Shown: positions 56,629 through 64,000 of the stretch, one piece after another | Numbering within the stretch: position 1 is the first letter of the stretch | Layout of the letters: every line of letters starts with the position of its first letter | Origin: an uncultured Pseudomonadota bacterium | GTDB taxonomy: Bacteria > Pseudomonadota > Gammaproteobacteria > Steroidobacterales > Steroidobacteraceae | NCBI GenBank assembly: GCA_903884105.1 | Contig: CAISDJ010000113.1 | Location: forward strand, 62,001-126,000 | Reading direction: 5' to 3' | DNA: 64,000 bases | The notes under the pieces: model-generated | Told to the model about the DNA's origin: nothing | Databases searched by the model: none | Seen by the model: the letters and a program-made list of their open reading frames with translations, nothing else | Made by a program: the position numbers and the translations under genes

Positions 56629-58371
56629 CTATTCAGCGGACAACGCGCGCACGAGTGTCGTCGCAGGCACGGTGTCGAGCCCATCCGGAGGCACGCCGAG
56701 CAGCCGGAGCGCACCGGCCATGACGTTCGAGAAGACGGGGGCTGCCACATCGCCGCCGTAGTACTGCTTGCCGCGCGGCTCATCGATGACGACGATCGCC
56801 GCAAGTCGAGGATTGCTCGCCGGCACCACACCGCCGAACACGCCGAAATAGGCGTCCTCTGAATACCCCCCCGGCGTCGCTTTTTTGGCCGTGCCTGTCT
56901 TGCCCGCCACGCGATAGCCGATCAGCGCCGCGCGATTGCCGGTACCGTCCTGCGAGACAACGCCCTCCATTACCTTGAGCAACTCGCGCGCGACGCTTTC
57001 TTCAATGACACGCTCGCCGGCGACGGCCCCTTCGACGCGCCGCATGGTGACTGGCCGGCTGATCCCTTCACCGCCGAGGACGGCATACGCATGCGCGAGC
57101 TGGAGCGGCGTCACCGACAGGCCGTAACCATAGGACATGGTCGCCTGGCTGATGGGACGCCAATGCGAGTAGTGATTGAGCAGCCCTGCAGACTCGCCGG
57201 GGAATCCGCTGCCCGTGACCTTGCCGAAGCCGAACGAATCGAGCATGCCCCACATGCTCTCGGGCTTCAGGGACAGCGCAATCTTCGTCATGCCCACGTT
57301 GCTCGACTTGGCGACCACGGTCGTGAGCGGAATCAGCCCGAGCGGATGTTCATCGGTGATGGTCTTGATGCCGACCCGGATGGGTGTCGTATCGATGACA
57401 GTGCCAGCGTGATACTTGCCCCCCGCAAACGCGGCCGCGACCACGAACGGCTTGATGCTGGATCCCGGCTCGAAGATATCGGTCGCAGCGCGATTCCGGT
57501 AGCGCGGAGCCGTGTACTGATCACGATCGTTCGGGTTGTAGGCGGGCTGGTTCACCATCGCCAGGACCTCGCCTGTGGTCACGTCGAGCACGACGACGGA
57601 ACCCGCCTTCGCGTTGTGCTGCTGGATAGCAGCCTTGAGCTCGCGGTACGCGAGATACTGGATGCGCAGGTCGATGCTCGTGACGAGGTCCTGCCCGGGA
57701 CGCGGCGAGCGAATGCTCTCGATGTCTTCGACGGTACGGCCGTAGCGATCCTGGATGACCCGCTTGGCGCCAGCTTGGCCACCCAGCCACTGATCGTAGG
57801 CGAGCTCGAGTCCTTCCTGACCGACATCGTCGACGCTGGTGAAGCCGAGCACATGCCCGGTCACTTCGCCTGCCGGGTAGTAGCGGCGGTATTCGCGCAG
57901 CAGGTAAATGCCGGGAATCCCGAGCGCCTTGACCTGCGCGGCGTCCTGCGGGCGCATGTGTCGCACGAGATAGACGAATTCGCGATCCAGGTTGCCGGTA
58001 ATCCGCCGTGCGACCCACTGGGGATCGCGGTTCAGCGCCTCGGCGAGACGCGGAATCTGGTCGGAAGCATGCGCTTTCGCTACTTCCTTCGGGTTGACCC
58101 AGACAGTATCGACAGGCGTGCTGACGGCCAGCGGCTCGCCATTGCGATCCAGCAGGCTGCCGCGATTGGCGGAGAGCTTCGCGACTCGAGTTGAACGCGC
58201 CTCCCCCTGCCCTTCCAGGAATCCGTCATCGAGTACCTGCAGGTCCACGGCACGGATGACCAGGCCGCACGCGAATACCAGAATGATTCCGAGCACCACC
58301 CGCAGGCGTACCCGGAACTGGTCGAACGTGAAGGAGCGGGCTTCTCCAGAACGGACCGGTGTGCCGATCAC
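56629..58371 (-). CDS. ftsI: Septal peptidoglycan transpeptidase FtsI (PBP3)
   Basis: The 580-residue class B penicillin-binding protein has a short cytoplasmic end, one membrane helix (about 25-45), a pedestal domain beginning NRGSLLDRNGEPLA, and a transpeptidase domain with the serine in EPGSSIKPF, the SSN motif in AKSSNVGMTK and KTGT in VAGKTGTAKK. It cross-links septal peptidoglycan with FtsW. The start is a GTG at 58371, 37 bases after the ftsL stop; AGGA lies about nine bases upstream. Confidence 0.97.
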   Translation of the reverse strand: MIGTPVRSGEARSFTFDQFRVRLRVVLGIILVFACGLVIRAVDLQVLDDGFLEGQGEARSTRVAKLSANRGSLLDRNGEPLAVSTPVDTVWVNPKEVAKAHASDQIPRLAEALNRDPQWVARRITGNLDREFVYLVRHMRPQDAAQVKALGIPGIYLLREYRRYYPAGEVTGHVLGFTSVDDVGQEGLELAYDQWLGGQAGAKRVIQDRYGRTVEDIESIRSPRPGQDLVTSIDLRIQYLAYRELKAAIQQHNAKAGSVVVLDVTTGEVLAMVNQPAYNPNDRDQYTAPRYRNRAATDIFEPGSSIKPFVVAAAFAGGKYHAGTVIDTTPIRVGIKTITDEHPLGLIPLTTVVAKSSNVGMTKIALSLKPESMWGMLDSFGFGKVTGSGFPGESAGLLNHYSHWRPISQATMSYGYGLSVTPLQLAHAYAVLGGEGISRPVTMRRVEGAVAGERVIEESVARELLKVMEGVVSQDGTGNRAALIGYRVAGKTGTAKKATPGGYSEDAYFGVFGGVVPASNPRLAAIVVIDEPRGKQYYGGDVAAPVFSNVMAGALRLLGVPPDGLDTVPATTLVRALSAE

Positions 58372-58408
58372 AGTACGCGCATCCTGCTTGCTGGGGCCGC
58401 GGCAGTCG

Positions 58409-58681
58409 TCATGGCTGAACGAGCCGCACTTCCGTCGGACGCGGAATCACCATCTGCAGGTCCGTACGTGCCATCTGCTCGACGCGGCCATGCGTGGCCC
58501 ATGCGCTTTGTTCCAGCTTCAGCTGGCCCCACTCGATATCGAGCTGGTCGCGGCTCGATTCGAGGTTCTGCAATTCAACGAACAGGCTGCGCGACTGGTG
58601 CTTTGACCAGATAACGCCGATGCACGAGACAAAGACAAGTGCCCACAGGATCGGTACGGCAATGCGTGCAAGTGCGTTCAT
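58409..58681 (-). CDS. ftsL: Cell division protein FtsL
   Basis: The 90-residue bitopic protein has a very short cytoplasmic end, a membrane helix (about 5-25: ARIAVPILWALVFVSCIGVI) and a leucine-rich periplasmic coiled coil (SLFVELQNLESSRDQLDIEW) ending in the conserved RTDLQMVIPRPTEV. It forms the FtsQLB complex. Its start overlaps the rsmH stop by four bases (ATGA). Confidence 0.95.
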   Translation of the reverse strand: MNALARIAVPILWALVFVSCIGVIWSKHQSRSLFVELQNLESSRDQLDIEWGQLKLEQSAWATHGRVEQMARTDLQMVIPRPTEVRLVQP

Positions 58682-59607
58682 GCTTCCAGCCTTTCCGCGA
58701 TGCGGAGGATTGCACTGCGGGCCCTGGGGTTGCGCCTGATTTCGTCATCCTGCGGATGCACGGCCTTGCCCACGCGGCGGAGCCTCGGCCGAGCATGGGG
58801 AGGGACCTGCGGAAGCCCGGCATACACCGGATCTTCCTGGCTTTGTCGCTGCATGAAGCGCTTCGCCGCGCCGTCTTCCAGCGAATGGAAGCCGATCACG
58901 CAAAGACGGCCACGCGGATTCAGCAAGTCGATGCATTGCGCGAGCGCCGCATCGATTTCGGCGAGCTCCGAGTTCACCTGGATGCGAATGGCCTGGAACG
59001 CGCGGGTGGCAGGATGCTTGCCGGGCTCCCATGCGGGCACGGCTTCGGCAACGACTTTGGCGAGCTGCGCGGTGCGTGTGAGCGGCTCGGCGTGCCTCGC
59101 AGTCACGATGGCGCGGGCAATCCGTTTGGCAAAGCGCTCCTCGCCGTATTCGCGGATGACCGTGGCGATTTCGTGCTCCGGCGCGCGCGCCAGCCAGGCA
59201 GCCGCCGTCATCCCCGTTTCGTTGTCCATGCGCATGTCGAGTGGACCGTCGTGCGAAAAACTGAATCCTCGAACAGCGTTGTCCAGCTGCGGCGAGGACA
59301 CTCCCAGATCGAACAGCATCCCGTCGAACCCCGCAGCCTGACCTGCTGCCGCCAACAGCTCCGTCAGGCGACCAAAGGGTCCCCGTATCAATGTCAGCCG
59401 CGGCTCACCACTGAAGCGTGCGCGACCTGCGCGCATCGCTTCCGGATCCCTGTCGAGCGCCACGACAGTACCGCCCGGACCCAGCCTCGCGAGCAGCGCC
59501 GCGGTATGCCCGCCTCGCCCGAACGTCGCATCGAGATACCGACCTGCGGGCTGAACGTTCAACCCCTCCAGTACCTCGGTGAGCAGGACCGGCGCATGCG
59601 CTTCCAT
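58678..59607 (-). CDS. rsmH: 16S rRNA (cytosine1402-N4)-methyltransferase RsmH
   Basis: The 309-residue SAM-dependent enzyme methylates C1402 of 16S rRNA in the decoding centre, acting with RsmI (also in this window, 60992-61861) on the same nucleotide. Motifs are HAPVLLTEVLEGL at the start, ATFGRGGHTAALLARLG for SAM, FDLGVSSPQLDNAVRGFSF and FHSLEDGAAKRFM. The start shares one base with the mraZ stop (TGATG). Confidence 0.97.
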   Translation of the reverse strand: MEAHAPVLLTEVLEGLNVQPAGRYLDATFGRGGHTAALLARLGPGGTVVALDRDPEAMRAGRARFSGEPRLTLIRGPFGRLTELLAAAGQAAGFDGMLFDLGVSSPQLDNAVRGFSFSHDGPLDMRMDNETGMTAAAWLARAPEHEIATVIREYGEERFAKRIARAIVTARHAEPLTRTAQLAKVVAEAVPAWEPGKHPATRAFQAIRIQVNSELAEIDAALAQCIDLLNPRGRLCVIGFHSLEDGAAKRFMQRQSQEDPVYAGLPQVPPHARPRLRRVGKAVHPQDDEIRRNPRARSAILRIAERLEA

Positions 59608-60062
59608 CAGAGCGACAGCGATTCGAGCTCCGGCGGCAGCTCTTCCGGCACTTCGTCAACCTTCAGCCACGATTCGCGGCTCTGGTCCCAATGCGCCTCA
59701 TCCCAGAGTTCGAAGCGACTGCCTTGCCCGATCAGCACGACGTCGCGGGCCAAGGCCGCGTATTCACGCAAGGTGGGTGGAATGAGAATGCGGCCGTGCG
59801 AGTCGAGCTCGAGCTCCGTGGCATGCCCGACCATCAGCCGCTGCAACCGACGGACAGCCGGGTTCAGCGTCGGCAGCCGCATCAGCTTCCGCTCGATTTC
59901 CTCCCACTCGGGAAGCGGGTAAATCAGCAGGCAGCGATCTGACCGATCGACGGTAGCCACCAGACGCCCGCTCGAACGCTCCACGATCCGTTCCCGGTAA
60001 CGGGTCGGCATCGCGAGGCGCCCCTTGGCATCCAGCGTGACTTTGTTGGCACCGCGAAACAT
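59607..60062 (-). CDS. mraZ: Transcriptional regulator MraZ
   Basis: The 151-residue protein has two SpoVT/AbrB-like halves: FRGANKVTLDAKGRLAMPTR and, after a linker, ATELELDSHGRILIPPTLRE, each with the DxxGR motif. MraZ forms rings that bind three or four TGGG repeats in its own promoter and represses dcw transcription in E. coli. Three such repeats lie at 60108-60133. It is the first gene of the cluster. Confidence 0.97.
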   Translation of the reverse strand: MFRGANKVTLDAKGRLAMPTRYRERIVERSSGRLVATVDRSDRCLLIYPLPEWEEIERKLMRLPTLNPAVRRLQRLMVGHATELELDSHGRILIPPTLREYAALARDVVLIGQGSRFELWDEAHWDQSRESWLKVDEVPEELPPELESLSL

Positions 60063-60107
60063 GGCAAGCCCCAGACGGGCACGGGAGGTGCTTTATGCGT
60101 CTCCGTG

Positions 60108-60133
60108 ACCCATTTCATCCCACTTTTTCCCAC
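60108..60133 (-). promoter_or_regulatory. MraZ-binding boxes (three TGGG repeats)
   Basis: On the minus strand TGGGA (60132-60128), TGGGA (60122-60118) and TGGGT (60112-60108) recur with an exact 10-base period, the spacing known for MraZ operators. The first two are preceded by G (GTGGGA). They lie just downstream of the promoter at 60142-60171, so MraZ would block initiation or early elongation. Confidence 0.92.
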
Positions 60134-60141
60134 TCACTTGC

Positions 60142-60171
60142 ACTATAGGGACGCAGGCCAGATTAAGTCAA
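60142..60171 (-). promoter_or_regulatory. Promoter of the dcw cluster
   Basis: On the minus strand TTGACT (60171-60166) is followed after 18 bases by TATAGT (60147-60142). Both hexamers are five of six matches to the sigma-70 consensus. Transcription should start near 60135, at the first MraZ box. Confidence 0.8.
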
Positions 60172-60524
60172 CGAAGATTCAAGGATTTCTCCATAGGCCA
60201 CAGCCACTTAGGCTCGACCGGCGTCGCAGGCTCGCGACGCGGTTTGAAAGGCAGTATCGAAATCAGCGTCTTATGAACGATTCTTGATAGAGATAGTGAA
60301 ATAGCGGTCGGGTCGGAACCCGGGGCCTGCGGGTTGCCTCGAATCGGTCGCCGCGCGAGCGCGCGCAAATGGCTTCAATCCTTGGCGAGAAAATTGTTAT
60401 AAAAATCTAATCTATAGATGGCGCACACGATACTTTGATTAGTATTTATTTCTATTTTATTGCTGATCAAGGCCCGCTGGGCAGTGCGCGGCCCCGTAGA
60501 GCGCCGAATGGCGCATGGAGAAGT
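60172..60524. other. 353-base intergenic region between rnpB and the dcw promoter, with an AT-rich island
   Basis: No convincing gene is seen. Positions 60387-60470 are strikingly AT-rich for this genome and contain the perfect palindrome ATCTATAGAT (60410-60419) and a tract of T and A. GCGCC-GAAT-GGCGC (60501-60514), just after rnpB on the minus strand, is a small hairpin without a U run and may be part of the rnpB 3' end. The AT-rich part may hold additional promoters for mraZ. Confidence 0.5.
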
Positions 60525-60903
<379 letters not shown>

Positions 60904-60991
60904 GGCGCGCATGGTGGGGGCAGAGCGCAGGTAGCGCAAGCAATCGTTGCTGGCCACGTTCGACCCGGTGCGCCGATCGCCGCTGCTTCGC

Positions 60992-61861
60992 CTATTTCTG
61001 CAGCTGCACGGCGCGTTCGTACAACACGGACCGCTTCTCGCCAGTGATGCGCGCAGCGAGCTTTGCCGCTTGCGCAGCCGGCAGCTCTTCCAGCAGCGTC
61101 CTCAGCACCTTGTCGGCGTCTATGGAGAGAGGCGCAGACCGCGCAGCGGTCAGCCCTGCTACCACGATCACGAGCTCGCCCCTGGACATATCCGGATCCT
61201 GTTTCGAACGCTCGGCGAGCTCCGCCAACGTGCCGTAATACATCGTCTCGAAACGCTTCGTCAGCTCGCGGCCAATACTGGCGCGCCGTTCAGCACCCAG
61301 TGCCTCTGCCATATCCAGCAGCACTTCGCTGAGTCGATGGGGTGCCTCATAAAAAATGAGCGTACGCGCTTCCTGCAAGAGCTCGGCGAGCACGTTCTTG
61401 CGCGCGACGGACTTGGCGGGCAGGAAACCCTCAAACGCAAACCGGTCCGTCGGCAGTCCCGAAACCGACAGGGCCGTGATCGCCGCCGTGGGACCAGGAA
61501 TCGGCGTCACCTTGATCCCTGCATCGAGGGCAGCCCGGACAAGCCCGAACCCGGGGTCGCTGACCAGGGGGGTACCGGCATCGGAGACCAGCGCCACGGC
61601 TTCGCCACGCTGCAACCGCTCGACCAACGGCCGCAGGCGGGCGGCCTCATTGTGCTCATGCAACGACACCAGGGGCGTGGCAATCCCGAAAGCCTGCAGC
61701 AAGGAGCGCGTATGACGGGTATCCTCTGCAGCTATGAGCGCCACGCTTCCGAGTATCTCGCGCGCTCGAGTACTGAGGTCGGCCAGGTTGCCGATCGGGG
61801 TGGCGACGACGTACAACGCGCCGGGCAGGTCGGGGTCGGTCGCTGGCGGAAGCTCGGACAC
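60992..61861 (-). CDS. rsmI: 16S rRNA (cytidine1402-2'-O)-methyltransferase RsmI
   Basis: The 289-residue SAM enzyme of the tetrapyrrole-methylase fold methylates the 2'-OH of C1402, complementing RsmH. It begins LYVVATPIGNLADLSTRA, with AEDTRHTRSLLQAFGI, SDAGTPLVSDPGFGLV and PGPTAAITALSVSGL following. The GTG at 61861 gives the usual length. An in-frame ATG at 61975 would add 38 residues and place its start in the same CATG as the divergent lpoA start, which seems less likely. rnpB follows on the same strand. Confidence 0.95.
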   Translation of the reverse strand: MSELPPATDPDLPGALYVVATPIGNLADLSTRAREILGSVALIAAEDTRHTRSLLQAFGIATPLVSLHEHNEAARLRPLVERLQRGEAVALVSDAGTPLVSDPGFGLVRAALDAGIKVTPIPGPTAAITALSVSGLPTDRFAFEGFLPAKSVARKNVLAELLQEARTLIFYEAPHRLSEVLLDMAEALGAERRASIGRELTKRFETMYYGTLAELAERSKQDPDMSRGELVIVVAGLTAARSAPLSIDADKVLRTLLEELPAAQAAKLAARITGEKRSVLYERAVQLQK

Positions 61862-61973
61862 GGTTCTGGTAACCCTTGCTTGACTGAAAACAATGGCTGA
61901 GTATTCCACATCGATGCCGCCGTTACCGACTGGCTTGACACGCAGGCCCGAGGTCAGTCGCCCCAGCGCAGTC

Positions 61974-63272
61974 ATGGAACGCGTCCTTCGAGTCTGGTCA
62001 TTCCAGCCAGCGGCGACAGCCGCATTGCTCCTTCTCGCCGCCGTCGCCTGCACCAGTCCTTCGCCGACACAACGCATCGGAGCAGTGGGCATTTCGTCTG
62101 CATCGCAAGCCGCAGAAGGGCGAAGCGGCGATCAGGCGCCCGGCCCCCTCCTCGGTCAGGCGACTGCCGCCGAAGTCGCTCCGGTGGGCTACCCGCGTCA
62201 GGTTGCGCTGCTGCTGCCGCTGTCCGGACGACAGCAGGCAGCTGGTGTCGCTGTCCGCGATGGCTTCCTTGCCGCCGCCCTAGCGCAGGATGTGACGCGG
62301 CGTCCGACGATCAACATCTATGATTCCGCTTCCCTCGGCGCCGCAGCCGCGTATGCGCGCGCGATCAACGAAGGAGCGCAATTCGTGGTCGGCCCCCTCA
62401 CCAAAGAAGAGGTGCAGGCCGTCGCGGACTCTGGGTCGGTATCCGTGCCCTCGCTGGGCCTCAACTATCTTCCTGACAGCGCGCTTCCGCCTGGGCTGCT
62501 GTACCAGTTCGCGCTTGATCCCGAGGACGAGGCGCGCCAGGTCGCCCGACGCGCCATCGCAGATGGCCACACGCACGGTGTCGCGTTGGTACCTGACAAC
62601 GATTGGGGGCAACGATTGTTGCGCGCCTTTGACGCGGAGTTCAGAGCCTCCGGTGGCACGCTGCTCGGCAAGACGCTGTACGACACCGCCGCCCGCGACT
62701 ACTCGCAGCCCATCACCCGCCTGCTGCTGATCGACCAGAGCCGGACTCGTGCCAACGCCTTGTCCGGAGCCTTGGGAACGCGTCTTGAGTTCGAACCGCG
62801 TACCCGAAGCGACGTGCAGTTCGTATTCATTGGCGCCCAGCCACTCCAAGGCAGGTCGCTGCGACCGGCGCTGCGATTCCATTTATCACAAGACCTTCCG
62901 GTCTACGCGACCTCCGATGTCTTCGAACTCGACTCGGACGCCAACGCCGATCTCGACGGCGTGATGTTTCCGGACATGCCCTGGATCGTTGCTCCCGATG
63001 CGACGGCCAACAACCTGCGGCGCTCCCTCTCTTCCTATTGGCCCACGCGCTCGAAAGGCAGGGGTCGGTTGTATGCCTTCGGCTACGATGCCTTCCAGCT
63101 GATTCCGGTTCTGCGCAGCGCCAGACCCACCGCAACGCCGCTTGATGGCATGACCGGCAGACTGTTGGTCGACGATCGAGGACGCGTCCGGCGCGAACTC
63201 GACTGGGCCCGGGTCGAGAATGGTCGCCCGCGTGCTCTGGCAGTTGTCGTTGCCGGAGGAACAACTCCGTAA
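61974..63272 (+). CDS. lpoA: Penicillin-binding protein activator LpoA, short form
   Basis: The 432-residue lipoprotein has a signal peptide with lipobox LAAVAC (ALLLLAAVACTS), a linker of about 55 residues rich in Ala, Ser and Gly, then a periplasmic-binding-protein fold (QVALLLPLSGRQQAAGVAVRDGFLAAAL to the end), which is the C-terminal domain of LpoA/YraM. LpoA activates PBP1A from the outer membrane in E. coli. The N-terminal tetratricopeptide-like domain of E. coli LpoA (678 residues) is absent. TTGACA at 61936-61941 may be part of its promoter. The order rsmI / lpoA-yraN is conserved. Confidence 0.9.
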   Translation: MERVLRVWSFQPAATAALLLLAAVACTSPSPTQRIGAVGISSASQAAEGRSGDQAPGPLLGQATAAEVAPVGYPRQVALLLPLSGRQQAAGVAVRDGFLAAALAQDVTRRPTINIYDSASLGAAAAYARAINEGAQFVVGPLTKEEVQAVADSGSVSVPSLGLNYLPDSALPPGLLYQFALDPEDEARQVARRAIADGHTHGVALVPDNDWGQRLLRAFDAEFRASGGTLLGKTLYDTAARDYSQPITRLLLIDQSRTRANALSGALGTRLEFEPRTRSDVQFVFIGAQPLQGRSLRPALRFHLSQDLPVYATSDVFELDSDANADLDGVMFPDMPWIVAPDATANNLRRSLSSYWPTRSKGRGRLYAFGYDAFQLIPVLRSARPTATPLDGMTGRLLVDDRGRVRRELDWARVENGRPRALAVVVAGGTTP

Positions 63273-63294
63273 CAATTCCCGAGTGAGGACTCCC

Positions 63295-63654
63295 ATGCAA
63301 CGCAGGGAAGCGGGCATGGCAGCAGAGGCAGCTGCGTGCCGATTCCTGGAAGCCCAGGGGCTGAAGCTGCTGGAAAGGAACTTCCGCTGCCGCACCGGCG
63401 AGATTGATCTGATCATGCGCGATGGCCCTGTGGTCGCGCTGGTGGAGGTTCGTTTGCGCAGCACTGCACGCTTCGGTGGCGCCGCGGGTTCCGTGGACTG
63501 GAAGAAGCAGCAACGGCTGATTGCGGCGGCGCGCTACCTGACACTGGTTCGTCGCGAGTTGCGCAATCACCCTTTCCGTTTTGACGTGGTCGCCCTCGAG
63601 CCGGAAGGACCCGACCTGCGGGTCCACTGGATCAAGGATGCCTTCAGGCTCTGA
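63295..63654 (+). CDS. yraN: YraN family (UPF0102) endonuclease-like protein
   Basis: The 119-residue protein has the Holliday-junction-resolvase-like nuclease motif: GMAAEAAACRFLEAQG, then GEIDLIMRDGPVVALVEVRLR with Asp and Glu-x-Arg, and a terminal RFDVVALE and WIKDAF. Family function is not established. GAGGA lies seven bases before the ATG at 63295. It follows lpoA after 22 bases, as in E. coli, but the usual next gene diaA is replaced here by a DUF5916-type gene. Confidence 0.93.
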   Translation: MQRREAGMAAEAAACRFLEAQGLKLLERNFRCRTGEIDLIMRDGPVVALVEVRLRSTARFGGAAGSVDWKKQQRLIAAARYLTLVRRELRNHPFRFDVVALEPEGPDLRVHWIKDAFRL

Positions 63655-64000
63655 TGGAAGTAATGAGAAGAATGAAACGCCCTCAAGTCAAGATCGCACT
63701 CGTCCTGACGCTTATCGGACTCGGACAGCTGGCGTCGGGTGCAGAAACCCCGCAAGCCATGACCAAGGCCGTCACGATCAGCCGCCCCGCCACGGCAAAG
63801 CCCGTCATCGACGGCCATTTCAGCCCAGAAGAATGGGCCGGCGCGACGCTCATAGAAGACCTGCATCAAACCCAGCCCACCGAATTCGCGAAACCGTCGC
63901 AGCGCACGCAGATCTATCTGCGTTACGACACCGATGCGCTCTATGTCGCCGCGCGTAACTGGGACACCCAGCCGGTCACGGCACGCATCCTGCGCCAGGG
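63654..64000 (+). CDS. N-terminal part of a CBM9-like/DUF5916-type outer-membrane protein (3' end outside window)
   Basis: The frame is open to the window edge. It has a signal peptide (KIALVLTLIGLGQLASGAE) followed by a CBM9-like domain: KPVIDGHFSPEEWAGATLIEDL, the TQIYLRYDTDALYVAARNWDTQP block and ARILRQG. These are the N-terminal features of DUF5916 proteins. ATG codons at 63654, 63663 and 63672 are in frame; 63654 shares one base with the yraN stop (TGATG) and has AGG five bases upstream, but the shorter starts are equally compatible. Ligand is unknown. The C-terminal barrel of a related protein is at 1-767. Confidence 0.75.
   Translation, partial: MEVMRRMKRPQVKIALVLTLIGLGQLASGAETPQAMTKAVTISRPATAKPVIDGHFSPEEWAGATLIEDLHQTQPTEFAKPSQRTQIYLRYDTDALYVAARNWDTQPVTARILRQ

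Noticed and set aside
36647-60062. The large cell-wall/division block considered as a possible new system
   Set aside because: All genes and their order match the well-known dcw cluster with secA and lpxC. Nothing foreign is inserted apart from the riboswitch-controlled peptidase and the DUF721 gene, both known at this place in other gammaproteobacteria.
60168-60368. 66-codon minus-strand frame between rnpB and mraZ
   Set aside because: It starts with TTG, covers the dcw -35 element and has no family resemblance.

Overview
The window is a GC-rich stretch of a gammaproteobacterial chromosome made almost entirely of core genes. Gene order (thpR-pncC-recA-recX-alaS-csrA, rluD-pgeF-clpB with divergent bamD, pilSR-pilA-pilB-pilC-pilD-coaE-zapD-yacG, mutT-secA, and a complete mraZ-to-lpxC division and cell-wall cluster followed by rnpB, rsmI, lpoA and yraN) is that of Gammaproteobacteria. 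A GC-rich lineage near Xanthomonadales, Nevskiales or Steroidobacterales is my inference; no rRNA gene is present to settle it. The MurE DNPR motif, LpxC, BamD and LpoA indicate a Gram-negative envelope with meso-diaminopimelate peptidoglycan.

Layout. 1-767: 3' end of a DUF5916-type outer-membrane protein. 921-1985: an Old Yellow Enzyme. 2247-2519: tRNA-Arg(ACG) and tRNA-Ser(GCT). 2650-8600 (minus): csrA, alaS, recX, recA with an SOS box, thpR and pncC. 8739-12103 (plus): a DUF4136 lipoprotein and mutS. 12152-15210 (minus): a hydrolase, aspS and an FmdB-type zinc ribbon. 15502-20933 (minus): clpB with a sigma-32-like promoter, a ZIP transporter, pgeF and rluD. 21188-26067: bamD, nadE, sucD and sucC. 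26254-36168 (plus): pilS, pilR, pilA (sigma-54 promoter), pilB, pilC, pilD, coaE, zapD and yacG. 36220-60062 (minus): mutT, secA, an M23 peptidase behind a c-di-GMP-I riboswitch, then (after a plus-strand DUF721 gene) lpxC and the whole dcw cluster up to mraZ and its promoter with three MraZ boxes. 60525-61861 (minus): rnpB and rsmI. 61974-64000 (plus): lpoA, yraN and the 5' end of a second DUF5916-type gene.

How the genes work together. The dcw cluster carries peptidoglycan precursor synthesis from MurC to MurG plus the divisome proteins FtsL, FtsI, FtsW, FtsQ, FtsA and FtsZ. Most neighbours overlap by 1-8 nt, so translational coupling is likely. ZapD, PgeF, LpoA and the M23 peptidase add division and murein functions. 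The pil block holds the type IV pilus major pilin, assembly ATPase, platform protein, prepilin peptidase and the PilSR system that drives pilA through sigma-54.

I found no prophage, transposase, CRISPR array or defence locus, and I do not think the window holds a new biological system. The items most worth a second look are the class I c-di-GMP riboswitch before the M23 peptidase, a single-base frameshift in pilC, a lysine-rich tail on succinyl-CoA synthetase alpha, an AspRS with the signature of non-discriminating enzymes, an Old Yellow Enzyme with changed active-site and FMN-contact residues, a short LpoA, and several families of short intergenic repeats.
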